A stretch of DNA of 64,000 bases from a virus. This document shows, one piece after another, positions 1 through 7,610 of this stretch (the stretch's first letter is position 1; each line of letters starts with the position of its first letter). The DNA lies in the IMG/VR virus record IMGVR_UViG_3300025652_000041, positions 1 through 64,000 of that record; one strand, 5' to 3'. The notes below the pieces were generated by a model. It was not told the origin of the DNA and did not search any database. It was given only the letters and a program-made list of their open reading frames with translations. A program made the position numbers and the translations under genes.

Positions 1-2
1 TC

Positions 3-185
3 AGACAATCCGACAACGAAGCAGTGACCAAGTTATTTGATATCGCTGACGACTTCTCTGTAAAAGGACACCGTAACTTTACTTTAAACCATTCGGGTGA
101 ACGTGTTAAGATGTACACGAAAGAGGGCTTCCGGTACAAGATATATAAGATAGACCTGAAGGGTAATGATGAACAGACTGACTGA
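3..185 (+). CDS. C-terminal end of an unknown protein (5' truncated)
   Basis: This reading frame is open from the window edge to TGA at 183-185 and gives about 60 residues. The visible part is hydrophilic and mixed-charge, with a KMYTKEGFRYKIYKID stretch near the end. I do not recognise a family. It overlaps the next gene by about 20 bases, which is typical of phage operons. The real start lies outside the window. Confidence 0.6.
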   Translation, partial: RQSDNEAVTKLFDIADDFSVKGHRNFTLNHSGERVKMYTKEGFRYKIYKIDLKGNDEQTD

Positions 186-354
186 CGCAGAGTACTGGGA
201 ACTGCACGATAAAATTTGTGCATTAGTTTCTAGTGGATACATTGACGAAAGTGAGTTTGATAGTAGATTAAAGTCTGCGGTAGAAAACCGCAAACGTATA
301 AATAGTAGTAACGGAGAAAAGGGTGCTGCAAACACCCCTCCCCCTAAACAATAA
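166..354 (+). CDS. Small hypothetical protein, 62 aa
   Basis: Begins with ATGATG inside the end of the preceding gene; the second ATG (169) is equally possible. The protein is mostly helical and charged, with a short Pro-rich tail (TPPPKQ). No known domain is seen. A perfect T4 late-promoter sequence lies inside its 3' half (297-304), so the DNA may also serve the homing-endonuclease gene that follows. Confidence 0.6.
   Translation: MMNRLTDAEYWELHDKICALVSSGYIDESEFDSRLKSAVENRKRINSSNGEKGAANTPPPKQ
297..304 (+). promoter_or_regulatory. Possible T4-type late promoter TATAAATA
   Basis: Exact match to the late consensus read by gp55, 72 bases upstream of the GIY-YIG gene and inside another coding region. 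T4 homing endonucleases are often driven by late promoters, which supports the reading. An 8-base match can also occur by chance. Confidence 0.4.
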
Positions 355-375
355 TTAGTCAAAGAGGAACTAATC

Positions 376-921
376 ATGTCTACTACTATATATCTCTATC
401 TCAAAACCCATAAAATAAGTGGACTGAAGTATTTCGGTCAAACATCTTCTGACCCCTACAAATATGTTGGCTCTGGTCACATCTGGAAAAAACATCTAAA
501 GAAGTACGGTAAGGAAGATATACATACCGAAATCATTGCAGAGTGTAAATCTCAAGAAGAAGTTCGTGATATAGGTATGTACTATTCGGAACTATGGAAT
601 ATTGTTGAGAGTAAAGAGTTTGCAAATCTTCGAGAAGAAAGTGGTCAAGGTTCTGTTCCTGGCCGTAAACTGTCAAAGGAACATAGAGAAAAGATATCGT
701 CTACATTAAGACGTAATGGTAATTCCGGACATAGTGGATTGAAAGGTAAAGACAATCCAATGTATGGAACGTGTAGAAAAGGTCATACATCAAAGAAAGT
801 CTTATATAAAGAAGTGATATATAATAGTTGTAAGGAATGTGCAGATGCACATGGTGTGACACCCGCGATGGTGTCTTATTGGATTAAGAATGGTACAGCA
901 ACATCAATAAGGAAACGATGA
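376..921 (+). CDS. GIY-YIG homing endonuclease with NUMOD motifs
   Basis: Free-standing homing endonuclease of the I-TevI/Seg type, expected to cut intergenic DNA of related phages and spread by repair. The N-terminus has the GIY-YIG core in diverged form (IYLYLKTH near residue 5, then LKYFGQT near 17). The middle has a NUMOD3-like DNA-binding segment (GRKLSKEHREKIS, then GKDNPMYG). The C-terminus ends in a NUMOD1-like helix-turn-helix (CKECADAHGVTPAMVSYW). At 181 residues it is a complete compact enzyme. It overlaps the next gene by 4 bases. The modular nuclease/linker/DNA-binding order matches T4 Seg proteins, so the family call is secure; the target site is unknown. Confidence 0.88.
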   Translation: MSTTIYLYLKTHKISGLKYFGQTSSDPYKYVGSGHIWKKHLKKYGKEDIHTEIIAECKSQEEVRDIGMYYSELWNIVESKEFANLREESGQGSVPGRKLSKEHREKISSTLRRNGNSGHSGLKGKDNPMYGTCRKGHTSKKVLYKEVIYNSCKECADAHGVTPAMVSYWIKNGTATSIRKR

Positions 922-1307
922 TGATATATGATTTAAAACAAGTGAAACAACTCAAGTTATCCACTGGTGAAGAGATCATGTGTGAGATCCTTGAGGAAGA
1001 TGATTATGATCTTATTATTAGAAATCCTCTTACCATCCAGTTTGCGCAAGCCGAAGATGGCCAGAGAATGTGGTCGTTCCGTTTGTTCATGTGTTATCAG
1101 GATGATCCGGATAGATTCATTCTTTTGAAGTTGGATAAGATTGTCAGTATCGCTAATCCAGTTGACGAAATTTTGAAACAGTATGTTCAAGCAGTTGATT
1201 CTATCATGGATTATGAAGGTACTGAACCAGAGTATGACGATGAGTTTGTTTCGATGGATAGTGACTCACCTAATAACATTTTAAAGTTCCCTACAACCAT
1301 TCACTAA
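918..1307 (+). CDS. Sm-like (LSm) fold phage protein
   Basis: 129 residues. The first 85 form a predicted small beta-barrel: VKQLKLSTGEEIMCEILEE followed by a strand-rich part ending LLKLDKIVSIANP. This opening is typical of a conserved marine T4-like family with an LSm-type fold. The tail is acidic and probably disordered. Role unknown; RNA binding is possible from the fold but is not shown here. It overlaps the endonuclease gene by 4 bases at its start, and a 73-base AT-rich gap follows it. Confidence 0.5.
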   Translation: MMIYDLKQVKQLKLSTGEEIMCEILEEDDYDLIIRNPLTIQFAQAEDGQRMWSFRLFMCYQDDPDRFILLKLDKIVSIANPVDEILKQYVQAVDSIMDYEGTEPEYDDEFVSMDSDSPNNILKFPTTIH

Positions 1308-1380
1308 ACGTTACATTGACTGGGGGGCAGACTACATGCTTATTTTATCATATAAATTTTAATATGGCAAGGATTATTTT

Positions 1381-1827
1381 ATGAAAGTTGGTTTTACCTG
1401 TTCTGCATTTGATCTGTTACATGCAGGTCACGTTCAGATGTTGCGTAATGCAAAAGAACAATGCGATTATCTTATTGTGGGTCTACAGACAGATCCTAGC
1501 ATAGACCGTTCCGATAAGAACTCCCCTATCCAGACCATCGTTGAACGATACAGTCAACTCAATGCCTGTAAGTATGTCGATGAGATTATCCCCTATACCA
1601 CAGAGTCAGACTTGGAAGATATCTTGTCCATGTGTCATATCGATGTTCGTATACTGGGAGAGGAATACAAGGACATGGATTTTACCGGAAAAGATATCGG
1701 TAAAAAACGTGGTATCCAACTTTACTTCAATGAAAGGTCTCACAGATTTTCTTCTAGTGATTTGAGAAAGAGAGTTGAGAAGGCTGGGACTTTAAATACT
1801 TTGAAAACAAACCTAAACAAACCTTGA
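1381..1827 (+). CDS. Small cytidylyltransferase (glycerol-3-phosphate cytidylyltransferase-like)
   Basis: Nucleotidyltransferase of the TagD/RfaE-C type, which transfers CMP or AMP to a phosphorylated substrate. The HxGH signature is at residues 15-18 (HAGH). RILGEEY near 97 and the C-terminal SSSDLRKR (near 124) fill the other conserved positions, the last replacing the usual RTxGISTT. Length 148 aa is close to TagD (about 130). AAGGATT just before the ATG is a fair ribosome-binding site. In phages such enzymes are linked to sugar or lipid head-group activation, and this genome also carries glycosyltransferases and sugar-nucleotide genes. The substrate cannot be told from sequence. Confidence 0.78.
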   Translation: MKVGFTCSAFDLLHAGHVQMLRNAKEQCDYLIVGLQTDPSIDRSDKNSPIQTIVERYSQLNACKYVDEIIPYTTESDLEDILSMCHIDVRILGEEYKDMDFTGKDIGKKRGIQLYFNERSHRFSSSDLRKRVEKAGTLNTLKTNLNKP

Positions 1828-1852
1828 CATTCATACCCAAATTTAGTATAAT
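1824..1852 (+). promoter_or_regulatory. sigma70-type promoter for late sigma gene
   Basis: TTGACA at 1824-1829, 17-base spacer, TATAAT at 1847-1852: a perfect consensus. It overlaps the last codons of the cytidylyltransferase gene and lies just ahead of the gp55 gene. Confidence 0.9.
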
Positions 1853-1878
1853 AGGGTAAATATAAAGTGAGAGTACCA

Positions 1879-2463
1879 ATGAAACCTAAAGATAGACCGC
1901 ATTATGTAAACAATAAAGAGTTCTCCTTAGCGGTAGTAGACTACTGTGAAAGTGTACAGAATGCCACCTTAAACGGTAATGAACGTCCGATGATTAACGA
2001 TTATATCGCATTGTGTTTTCTGAAGATCGCAGAAGGACTTTCACACAAGTCCAACTTTGTTCGTTACACTTACCGTGAAGAGATGGTCATGGATGCAGTA
2101 GAAAACTGTCTCAAGGCTATCGAGAACTATGACATCACTAAAGTTACTCGCACCAACGCACCCAATGCTTTCGCATACTTTACACAGATCTCTTGGTACG
2201 CATTCCTCCGAAGAATCCAGAAAGAAAAGAAACAACAAGACATTAAGATGAAGTATATCGCAGAAGCGGACGTGAGTATGTTTGTTGATGAATCTGCTGA
2301 TGGTGAATCTTATGGACAACATGTCGTGGAAGGATTACGGCATCGAATTGATACTGTTAAAGATGCGGATAAACAGTTCAAAGACTATGTTAAAGAAGAA
2401 AAGAAACAGCGGAAGAGACGTGCAGTTAATGTCGATTCTGATCTTAGTGATTTTCTTACTTGA
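1879..2463 (+). CDS. 55: gp55, late-transcription sigma factor
   Basis: T4 gp55-like sigma subunit that redirects host RNA polymerase to late promoters with TATAAATA as the only recognition element. Matches to T4 gp55 include YVNNKEF near the start, DYIALCFLKIAEGLS, the region-2 stretch YREEMVMDAVENCLKAI, and NAFAYFTQISWYAFLRRIQKE. The C-terminal SDLSDFLT matches the T4 tail SLDFL that contacts the sliding clamp. I chose ATG 1879 over an upstream GTG (1867) because GAGAG precedes it at good spacing. The 194-residue length fits T4 (185). Exact late promoters elsewhere in the window are its expected targets, and the clamp gp45 is encoded a few genes away. Confidence 0.93.
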   Translation: MKPKDRPHYVNNKEFSLAVVDYCESVQNATLNGNERPMINDYIALCFLKIAEGLSHKSNFVRYTYREEMVMDAVENCLKAIENYDITKVTRTNAPNAFAYFTQISWYAFLRRIQKEKKQQDIKMKYIAEADVSMFVDESADGESYGQHVVEGLRHRIDTVKDADKQFKDYVKEEKKQRKRRAVNVDSDLSDFLT

Positions 2464-2488
2464 CAGACTGATCTTTATCATGTATAAT
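2460..2488 (+). promoter_or_regulatory. sigma70-type promoter for gene 47
   Basis: TTGACA 2460-2465, 17-base spacer, TATAAT 2483-2488, overlapping the stop codon region of gene 55 and 30 bases ahead of gene 47. Confidence 0.9.
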
Positions 2489-2518
2489 AGTAACATCTAT
2501 TAATAAAATGAGTACTAT

Positions 2519-3583
2519 ATGAAGCTTGCAATCCTAAACGACACTCATGCAGGGTGTCGTAATTCTTCTGATATCTTTATGGGTTACCAAGAACGTTTCT
2601 ATTCGGAGGTGTTCTTCCCGTATCTGTTGGAGAATAATATCACCCAGATTCTCCATCTCGGAGATTACTACGATAATCGTAAGACTATCAACTTCAAAGC
2701 ACTTGCGCATAACCGTAAGATCTTTCTGGAGAAGTTGAGAGAGTATGGTATCACGATGGATATCATTCCGGGCAACCACGATGTGTACTATAAGAATACC
2801 AATGAGTTGAACGCGTTGAAGGAACTTCAAGGTCACTACATGAATGAGGTTAACCTTATCATGGAACCGACTACTATGGAGTATGGTGGACTGAAGGTTG
2901 CAATGGTTCCTTGGATCAATCCCGAGAATGAGAAATCTACTCTGGAATTCCTGAAGACTACCAAGGCAGAAGTCGTGGGTGCACACCTTGAACTTGCAGG
3001 ATTCGAGATGGCTCGTGGTCAAGTCTGTAAGGATGGTATGGATAAGTCTGCGTTTGATCGGTTCGAAACTGTACTGACCGGACACTTCCATGCCAAATCA
3101 TCACAGGGTAACATTCATTACCTTGGTGCACAGATGGAATTCTTCTGGAATGATTGTGGCGACCCTAAACACTTCCATGTCCTTGATACCAAAACAAGAG
3201 AAGTGGAAGCGATCCGTAACCCAATCACCATCTACGAAAAGATTTACTATGACCACGTAGAGATGGGTGAGTGGAAGTTCAGGGATTTGTCTTACTTAGA
3301 TAATAAGTTTGTTAAGATCATAGTGAACAATAAGGGTGATGCTCTACAGTTCGAACGTTTTGTGGATCGTGTACAACAACAGAAGATTCATGAACTGAAG
3401 ATTGCAGAAGACTTTAAAGATTTCCTTGGTGAGAATGTCGGTGACGAAAACATATCTGTTGACGATACTCATACCTTAGTCAACGATTATATTGACAATG
3501 TTAATACTGATCTGAATAAGGACAGGATCAAAACAGAGATTTCATACCTTATGAAAGAAGCCCAAAGTATGGAAGTAATTTAA
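2519..3583 (+). CDS. 47: gp47, recombination nuclease subunit (SbcD/Mre11-like)
   Basis: Metallophosphoesterase that pairs with gp46 to resect DNA ends for recombination-dependent replication. The calcineurin-type metal motifs are in order: DTH (8-10), GDYYDNRK (from 48), GNHD (85-88), a GAHLE histidine, and GHFHAKS near 187. At 354 residues it matches T4 gp47 (339). The gene has its own consensus promoter, and only one small gene separates it from gene 46. The C-terminal 100 residues are charged and helical, as expected for contact with gp46. Confidence 0.95.
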   Translation: MKLAILNDTHAGCRNSSDIFMGYQERFYSEVFFPYLLENNITQILHLGDYYDNRKTINFKALAHNRKIFLEKLREYGITMDIIPGNHDVYYKNTNELNALKELQGHYMNEVNLIMEPTTMEYGGLKVAMVPWINPENEKSTLEFLKTTKAEVVGAHLELAGFEMARGQVCKDGMDKSAFDRFETVLTGHFHAKSSQGNIHYLGAQMEFFWNDCGDPKHFHVLDTKTREVEAIRNPITIYEKIYYDHVEMGEWKFRDLSYLDNKFVKIIVNNKGDALQFERFVDRVQQQKIHELKIAEDFKDFLGENVGDENISVDDTHTLVNDYIDNVNTDLNKDRIKTEISYLMKEAQSMEVI

Positions 3584-3584
3584 T

Positions 3585-4112
3585 TTGAAGAGTGAATATG
3601 GTGTTCGAGAGATAACCATGAGTCAAGGATCAGATTGCATTAAGAGGTACCACTATCTTGGTACCCCATACATGGATGCACCGACCAATAAGTTTTATGG
3701 TTTGATCTACGGTGAGGATGTCGTGGGGGTGGTTCAGTTCAGTGAAGGGCATTGTGATCCGTCTTTCGTTCCAATCTACTTTGGAGTGGACTCCCCCACG
3801 ACCGGACTCTGGGACATGGCCAGACTGGTCGTATCCGACAAACACCAAAACGAATATAACATTACCTCGTGGTTTCTATCGCGAGCATTGAAGATGTTGA
3901 AACCTAGGTATGTGTTGACAATGGCAGACCGTAGGATGCACAATGGTACTATCTATGCGGCAACTGGGTTCGACTACTATGGACTTCAGAAGGGCAGGGA
4001 CAGAGCCATTCGGGGTTATGAGGACGTGGACTTTCATGTTTTCACTAAGTCATATGATCCTTCTATTAAATGCGTGTGGGATAAAATAAAGTTTGACAAG
4101 ACTGACTATTAA
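3585..4112 (+). CDS. Mom-like / GNAT-type DNA-modification acyltransferase
   Basis: 175 residues with the pattern seen in phage Mu Mom and related GNAT-fold proteins: IKRYHYLG near 19-26, VVGVVQFSEG near 46-55, LWDMARLVVSD near 75-85, NITSWFLSRALKML, then MADRRMHNGTIYAATGF near 113-129. Mom converts adenine in DNA to a carbamoylmethyl form; whether this protein modifies DNA is an inference. The TTG at 3585 is used as start because VREI before the HYLG block fits the family and GGAAG lies upstream; ATG 3618 would cut that part. It sits between genes 47 and 46, where T4 carries unrelated small genes, and the gene 46 promoter lies inside its 3' end. Confidence 0.6.
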   Translation: MKSEYGVREITMSQGSDCIKRYHYLGTPYMDAPTNKFYGLIYGEDVVGVVQFSEGHCDPSFVPIYFGVDSPTTGLWDMARLVVSDKHQNEYNITSWFLSRALKMLKPRYVLTMADRRMHNGTIYAATGFDYYGLQKGRDRAIRGYEDVDFHVFTKSYDPSIKCVWDKIKFDKTDY

Positions 4113-4121
4113 TGGTATAAT
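4093..4121 (+). promoter_or_regulatory. sigma70-type promoter for gene 46
   Basis: TTGACA 4093-4098, 17-base spacer, TATAAT 4116-4121, only 6 bases before the gene 46 ATG. Transcripts would therefore be nearly leaderless, or the true start codon is slightly downstream. Confidence 0.8.
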
Positions 4122-4127
4122 ACCTGT

Positions 4128-5849
4128 ATGATAAAATTTAGTAAACTTCGATATAAAAACTTCCTGTCATCTGGTAATGCCTTTACAGAGATAGACTTTG
4201 CAGCATCCTCTACGACATTGGTCGTGGGTCACAATGGTGCGGGTAAGTCTACTATGTTGGACGCATTATCCTTTGGTTTGTTTGGTAAACCCCACCGTAA
4301 GATCTCTAAGGGACAACTGGTCAATACCATTAATGGTAAAGGAACAGTTGTTGAAGTTGAGTTCTCTATGGGTTCACAGGAATATAAGATTGTTCGTGGG
4401 ATAAAACCTAACATATTCGAAATCTGGGTTGGTGGTAATATGATCAACCAAGACTCTCATGCAAAAGAATATCAGTCTATGCTTGAGAAGAATATACTAA
4501 AACTTACCCACAAATCTTTTCACCAGATTGTTGTTCTCGGATCAAGTTCCTTTGTTCCGTTTATGCAGTTGACCGGTGGTGCGAGACGTGAGGTAATCGA
4601 GGATCTTCTCGACATCAATATCTTCTCTAAGATGAATAGTATTCTGAAAGAAAAGATGTCTGTGTTGAGAGATCAGATAACCACGAATGGTTACAACATA
4701 GAGATGTGTAAGACTAAGATAAACTCACAGAAGAAGTATCTACGTGATTTGTCTGCAATCAACACAGCACATCGTAAAGAGAAAGAGTCAGAGATTGCGG
4801 CTAACCAGACTGAGATCGAGTTTCTTCAGGGATACAATACTGAACACATGGAGATTGTGACGACACAACTAGAAGACGTGTCGAAGAAAATCGAAGGTAT
4901 AAACTCCAATCGTAACAAACTGATCGAGTACCAATCGACCTTCAAATCACAGATTAAGACTGTGGTTAAGGAATCGAAGTTCTTTGACGAGAACGAACAC
5001 TGTCCTACCTGTGACCAAGGTATTGCCGAAGACCTACGTGAGTCTAAGAAGGTATCTGCGAAGTCACGTGCAAAGGAACTGAACTCTGCAATGTCTAAGT
5101 CAACTCAACAGATGGGGACTTACGATGAACAACTTGTAGAACTCCATAGTCGGTTAGAAGAGGCCAAGACTTTACAGAACAATGTGAATAACAATAACCA
5201 GATGATTGCTAGGTTATACAAACAGAATGATAGTATTCGTTCTGATATAGATTCACAATCAGAAACCACCGGCGACCTCAAGAGTGCTAACGAAGAGTTA
5301 GAGACTTTGAACACCGAACTGCACAAAACTCAGGACGAGAAGTATATCCTTGCTGAACAGTACTCGTACAACCAAGTGAATGCTGAGTTGTTACGTGATA
5401 CCGGCATCAAGACCAAGATCATCAAACAGTACATTCCGGTCATCAATCAACTGACCAACCAGTACCTACAGATCTTGGACTTCTTTGTACATTTCGATCT
5501 GGACGAGAGTTTTCAAGAGACTATCCGGTCACGTTTCCGTGATAACTTCTCTTACGATTCTTTCTCGGAAGGTGAGAAACAACGAATCGATTTGTCTCTA
5601 TTGTTTACGTGGAGACAGATTGCTAAGATGAAGAATTCAGTCGCAACCAATCTATTGATTTTGGACGAGACTTTTGATTCATCATTAGACGATGATGGGG
5701 TTGACAATCTTATGAAAATCCTGTATAGTCTAGGGGAAGAGACAAACGTTTTTGTTATCTCTCACAAGTCGGAACTTGAGGATGCTCAATTCCAACGTAA
5801 ACTGGAATTTGTTAAAGAGAAAAACTTTTCTAAATTAAAAGCTGCATAA
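4128..5849 (+). CDS. 46: gp46, recombination nuclease ATPase (SbcC/Rad50-like)
   Basis: SMC-like ATPase that drives the gp47 nuclease. Walker A GHNGAGKST at 34-42, a zinc-hook CPTC near residue 291 between two coiled-coil arms, the ABC signature FSEGEKQR near 479, and Walker B LLILDET near 509. The 573-residue length fits T4 gp46 (560). It has its own promoter immediately upstream and is followed by the clamp operon. No frameshift or missing motif is seen. Confidence 0.95.
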   Translation: MIKFSKLRYKNFLSSGNAFTEIDFAASSTTLVVGHNGAGKSTMLDALSFGLFGKPHRKISKGQLVNTINGKGTVVEVEFSMGSQEYKIVRGIKPNIFEIWVGGNMINQDSHAKEYQSMLEKNILKLTHKSFHQIVVLGSSSFVPFMQLTGGARREVIEDLLDINIFSKMNSILKEKMSVLRDQITTNGYNIEMCKTKINSQKKYLRDLSAINTAHRKEKESEIAANQTEIEFLQGYNTEHMEIVTTQLEDVSKKIEGINSNRNKLIEYQSTFKSQIKTVVKESKFFDENEHCPTCDQGIAEDLRESKKVSAKSRAKELNSAMSKSTQQMGTYDEQLVELHSRLEEAKTLQNNVNNNNQMIARLYKQNDSIRSDIDSQSETTGDLKSANEELETLNTELHKTQDEKYILAEQYSYNQVNAELLRDTGIKTKIIKQYIPVINQLTNQYLQILDFFVHFDLDESFQETIRSRFRDNFSYDSFSEGEKQRIDLSLLFTWRQIAKMKNSVATNLLILDETFDSSLDDDGVDNLMKILYSLGEETNVFVISHKSELEDAQFQRKLEFVKEKNFSKLKAA

Positions 5850-5852
5850 GGG

Positions 5853-5881
5853 TTGACAAACGTTGCCCAATGTTATATAAT
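5853..5881 (+). promoter_or_regulatory. sigma70-type promoter for gene 45 operon
   Basis: TTGACA 5853-5858, 17-base spacer, TATAAT 5876-5881. The leader before gene 45 contains CTGAGAGAAC, similar to leaders of the repeated cassettes in the 32-44 kb region. Confidence 0.9.
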
Positions 5882-5910
5882 GACTGTATATTAACTGAGA
5901 GAACTAAATC

Positions 5911-6588
5911 ATGGAACTATCTGATCGTACCTTATCGGTACTTAAAAACTTCGCAAACATCAATTCTAACATTGTGTTTCGTGAAGGCAATGAACTAAAA
6001 ACTATTTCGGTCGCAAAGAACATTCTTGCAAAAGTTACCCTAGATGACGATATCCCATCCACCTTCGGTATCTACGACCTTAATGAATTCCTTAGTGTGT
6101 TGGGTCTAGTTGAGAAACCCGCACTAAGATTCGAAAAGACTCACGTAGTAGTCTCTGACTCTACCGGTCTTCGTGGTAACCGTTACTTCTATTCTGACAT
6201 TGATATGTTGTCTGCACCTAGTAAAGATGTCATCATGCCAGAACCAGAAGTTAAGTTTACCCTAGATACTGATACATTGAGTCGATTGAAGCGTGCGTCC
6301 TCTGTCCTAGGACACGATACTATCTCTATCACCCCCGAAGGTAAGTCTATCAAACTTACTGTGGTTGATAACGATGACGCAACTTCTAATAGTTTCTTCT
6401 CATATGTTGAAGGAGAGTTCCAAGAAGGAGTTGATTTCAACTTTGTCCTGAATGTGAACAACTTGAAGATTGTTTCCGAAGACTTTGAGGTTGGTATTTC
6501 TAAGAAATTGATCTCTAACTTTAAGTCGAAACAATCGTCCATTGAATATTTTATTGCACTTGAAAAATCATCTACTTACGGAGTATAA
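5911..6588 (+). CDS. 45: gp45, DNA polymerase sliding clamp
   Basis: Processivity clamp for gp43 that also activates late transcription through gp55. The N-terminus (LSDRTLSVLKNFANINSNI) aligns well with T4 gp45, as do IYDLNEFLSVLGLV near 50 and the C-terminal YFIALEKSSTYG. Length 225 aa matches T4 (228). It is read from its own promoter, and the clamp-loader genes 44 and 62 follow within 5 kb. Confidence 0.94.
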   Translation: MELSDRTLSVLKNFANINSNIVFREGNELKTISVAKNILAKVTLDDDIPSTFGIYDLNEFLSVLGLVEKPALRFEKTHVVVSDSTGLRGNRYFYSDIDMLSAPSKDVIMPEPEVKFTLDTDTLSRLKRASSVLGHDTISITPEGKSIKLTVVDNDDATSNSFFSYVEGEFQEGVDFNFVLNVNNLKIVSEDFEVGISKKLISNFKSKQSSIEYFIALEKSSTYGV

Positions 6589-6591
6589 GAA

Positions 6592-6810
6592 ATGAGTAAC
6601 AAAGAAAAGGCACCAACACCACCAGTTAAAGACGAACGTATCGCAGTACTGTTAGACCTCGCTAATCGAGTCTCACGATCTACTGTCGCAGTAATCGATA
6701 CTGTAGTACAACGTGGTGGCTTCAAAGGTGAAGAATTGTCTACGATTGGTCAGTTGCGAGATCAAGCAATTGAATCTATCCAACTAGTTGAACAGTTACA
6801 AGACCAGTAA
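6592..6810 (+). CDS. Small hypothetical protein, 72 aa
   Basis: Starts 3 bases after gene 45 and precedes the tRNA pair. The sequence is amphipathic and helical (RIAVLLDLANRVSRSTVAVIDTVVQRGGF) with an acidic C-terminus (IQLVEQLQDQ). T4 carries rpbA near here, but this protein is shorter and I see no clear similarity. No function assigned. Confidence 0.7.
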   Translation: MSNKEKAPTPPVKDERIAVLLDLANRVSRSTVAVIDTVVQRGGFKGEELSTIGQLRDQAIESIQLVEQLQDQ

Positions 6811-6818
6811 CCAACTAA

Positions 6819-6895
6819 GCGTTTGTCGTCTAATTGGATAAGGCATCCGCCTTCTAAGCGGATTATTGCAGGTTCGAGTCCTGCCAGACGCGCCA
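6819..6895 (+). tRNA. tRNA-Arg (anticodon UCU), CCA encoded
   Basis: Full cloverleaf: acceptor GCGTTTG pairs with CAGACGC (one G-T), anticodon stem ATCCGC/GCGGAT around loop CTTCTAA, T-loop GGTTCGAGTCC. The anticodon is TCT. Discriminator G and a genome-encoded CCA end the gene at 6895. It reads AGA codons, which are used in this phage. Confidence 0.95.
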
Positions 6896-6901
6896 AATAA
6901 T

Positions 6902-6975
6902 GCGGGTGTAGTATAGTGGTATTACAGGAGGTTTCCAACCTTTTGATGGGAGTTCGATTCTCTCCACCCGCTCCA
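6902..6975 (+). tRNA. tRNA-Gly (anticodon UCC), CCA encoded
   Basis: Acceptor GCGGGTG pairs with CACCCGC. The anticodon loop TTTCCAA gives anticodon TCC for GGA codons, with a wobble-rich anticodon stem (GGAGG/CCTTT). T-loop GAGTTCGATTCTC. Encoded CCA at 6973-6975. It lies 6 bases after tRNA-Arg, so both are probably processed from the gene 45 transcript. Confidence 0.93.
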
Positions 6976-6994
6976 TATTATTATAGGAGAATGA

Positions 6995-7525
6995 ATGTTG
7001 TTTAAAACATATATCCCCGATGTTGTACACCATATGCGGGAACGTGATGAATCTATTGGAGGAGACAATCCTTACAAATGGGTTCGTAAGATGACAAGTG
7101 AATTGCTTGGAGGGAAGAAGGTTATCGTCTTTGGATTGCCTGGCGCATTTACTCCTACTTGCACTAATGAACAACTACCCAACTTCGAACGACTCCATGA
7201 CGAGTTTGTTGCAGAAGGTATTGAAGAGATCTGGTGCACTTCGGTGAACGATGCATTCTCGATGAACAAGTGGGCCAAAGACCTTGGTATTATCAAGGTG
7301 AAGATGTTACCTGACGGTAACGGTCAGTTTGCAGATGGTCTGGGTTACTTAGTTGATAAGTCAAACCTAGGATTCGGCAAACGTTCTTGGCGTTACGCAC
7401 TAGTCATTGATAACATGAGTACTGAACGTTGGTTCGATGAAGACGGTATGTCTGACAATTGTCCGGACGACCCATACGAAGTATCTGACCCACAGAATGT
7501 TCTTGATACAATACGAAACAGTTAA
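6995..7525 (+). CDS. Peroxiredoxin (Prx5-type)
   Basis: Thiol peroxidase that reduces peroxides with a catalytic cysteine. The signature PGAFTPTC is at residues 49-56, so the peroxidatic cysteine is Cys56. SVNDAFSMNKWAKD and the conserved arginine segment GFGKRSWRYALVIDN complete the fold. Length 176 aa is close to Prx5 proteins (about 160). No attached glutaredoxin domain is present, so it needs an outside reductant; a glutaredoxin domain is encoded inside NrdA in this genome. It lies directly after the tRNAs and ends at a strong terminator. Protection of infected cells from oxidative stress is an inference. Confidence 0.88.
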   Translation: MLFKTYIPDVVHHMRERDESIGGDNPYKWVRKMTSELLGGKKVIVFGLPGAFTPTCTNEQLPNFERLHDEFVAEGIEEIWCTSVNDAFSMNKWAKDLGIIKVKMLPDGNGQFADGLGYLVDKSNLGFGKRSWRYALVIDNMSTERWFDEDGMSDNCPDDPYEVSDPQNVLDTIRNS

Positions 7526-7528
7526 TAT

Positions 7529-7551
7529 CCCCCCCGAAAGGGGGGTTTTTT
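7529..7551 (+). terminator. Rho-independent terminator
   Basis: GC stem of six C paired with six G around a GAAA tetraloop, followed by a run of T. It closes the gene 45 - tRNA - peroxiredoxin unit. The next promoter starts 2 bases later. Confidence 0.93.
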
Positions 7552-7552
7552 A

Positions 7553-7581
7553 TTGACAATGAAACACAGGTGTGTTATAAT
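7553..7581 (+). promoter_or_regulatory. sigma70-type promoter for gene 44 operon
   Basis: TTGACA 7553-7558, 17-base spacer, TATAAT 7576-7581, directly behind the terminator. Confidence 0.9.
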
Positions 7582-7610
7582 TACCTGTAAATTAAATTAT
7601 GGAGCAATAC

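Noticed and set aside
2534-3091. Long minus-strand open frame across gene 47
   Set aside because: It mirrors a well-supported gene, has no ribosome-binding site or promoter, and its residues are low-complexity products of the opposite codon bias.
6863-7174. Minus-strand frame across the tRNA genes
   Set aside because: The cloverleaf structures explain this sequence fully.
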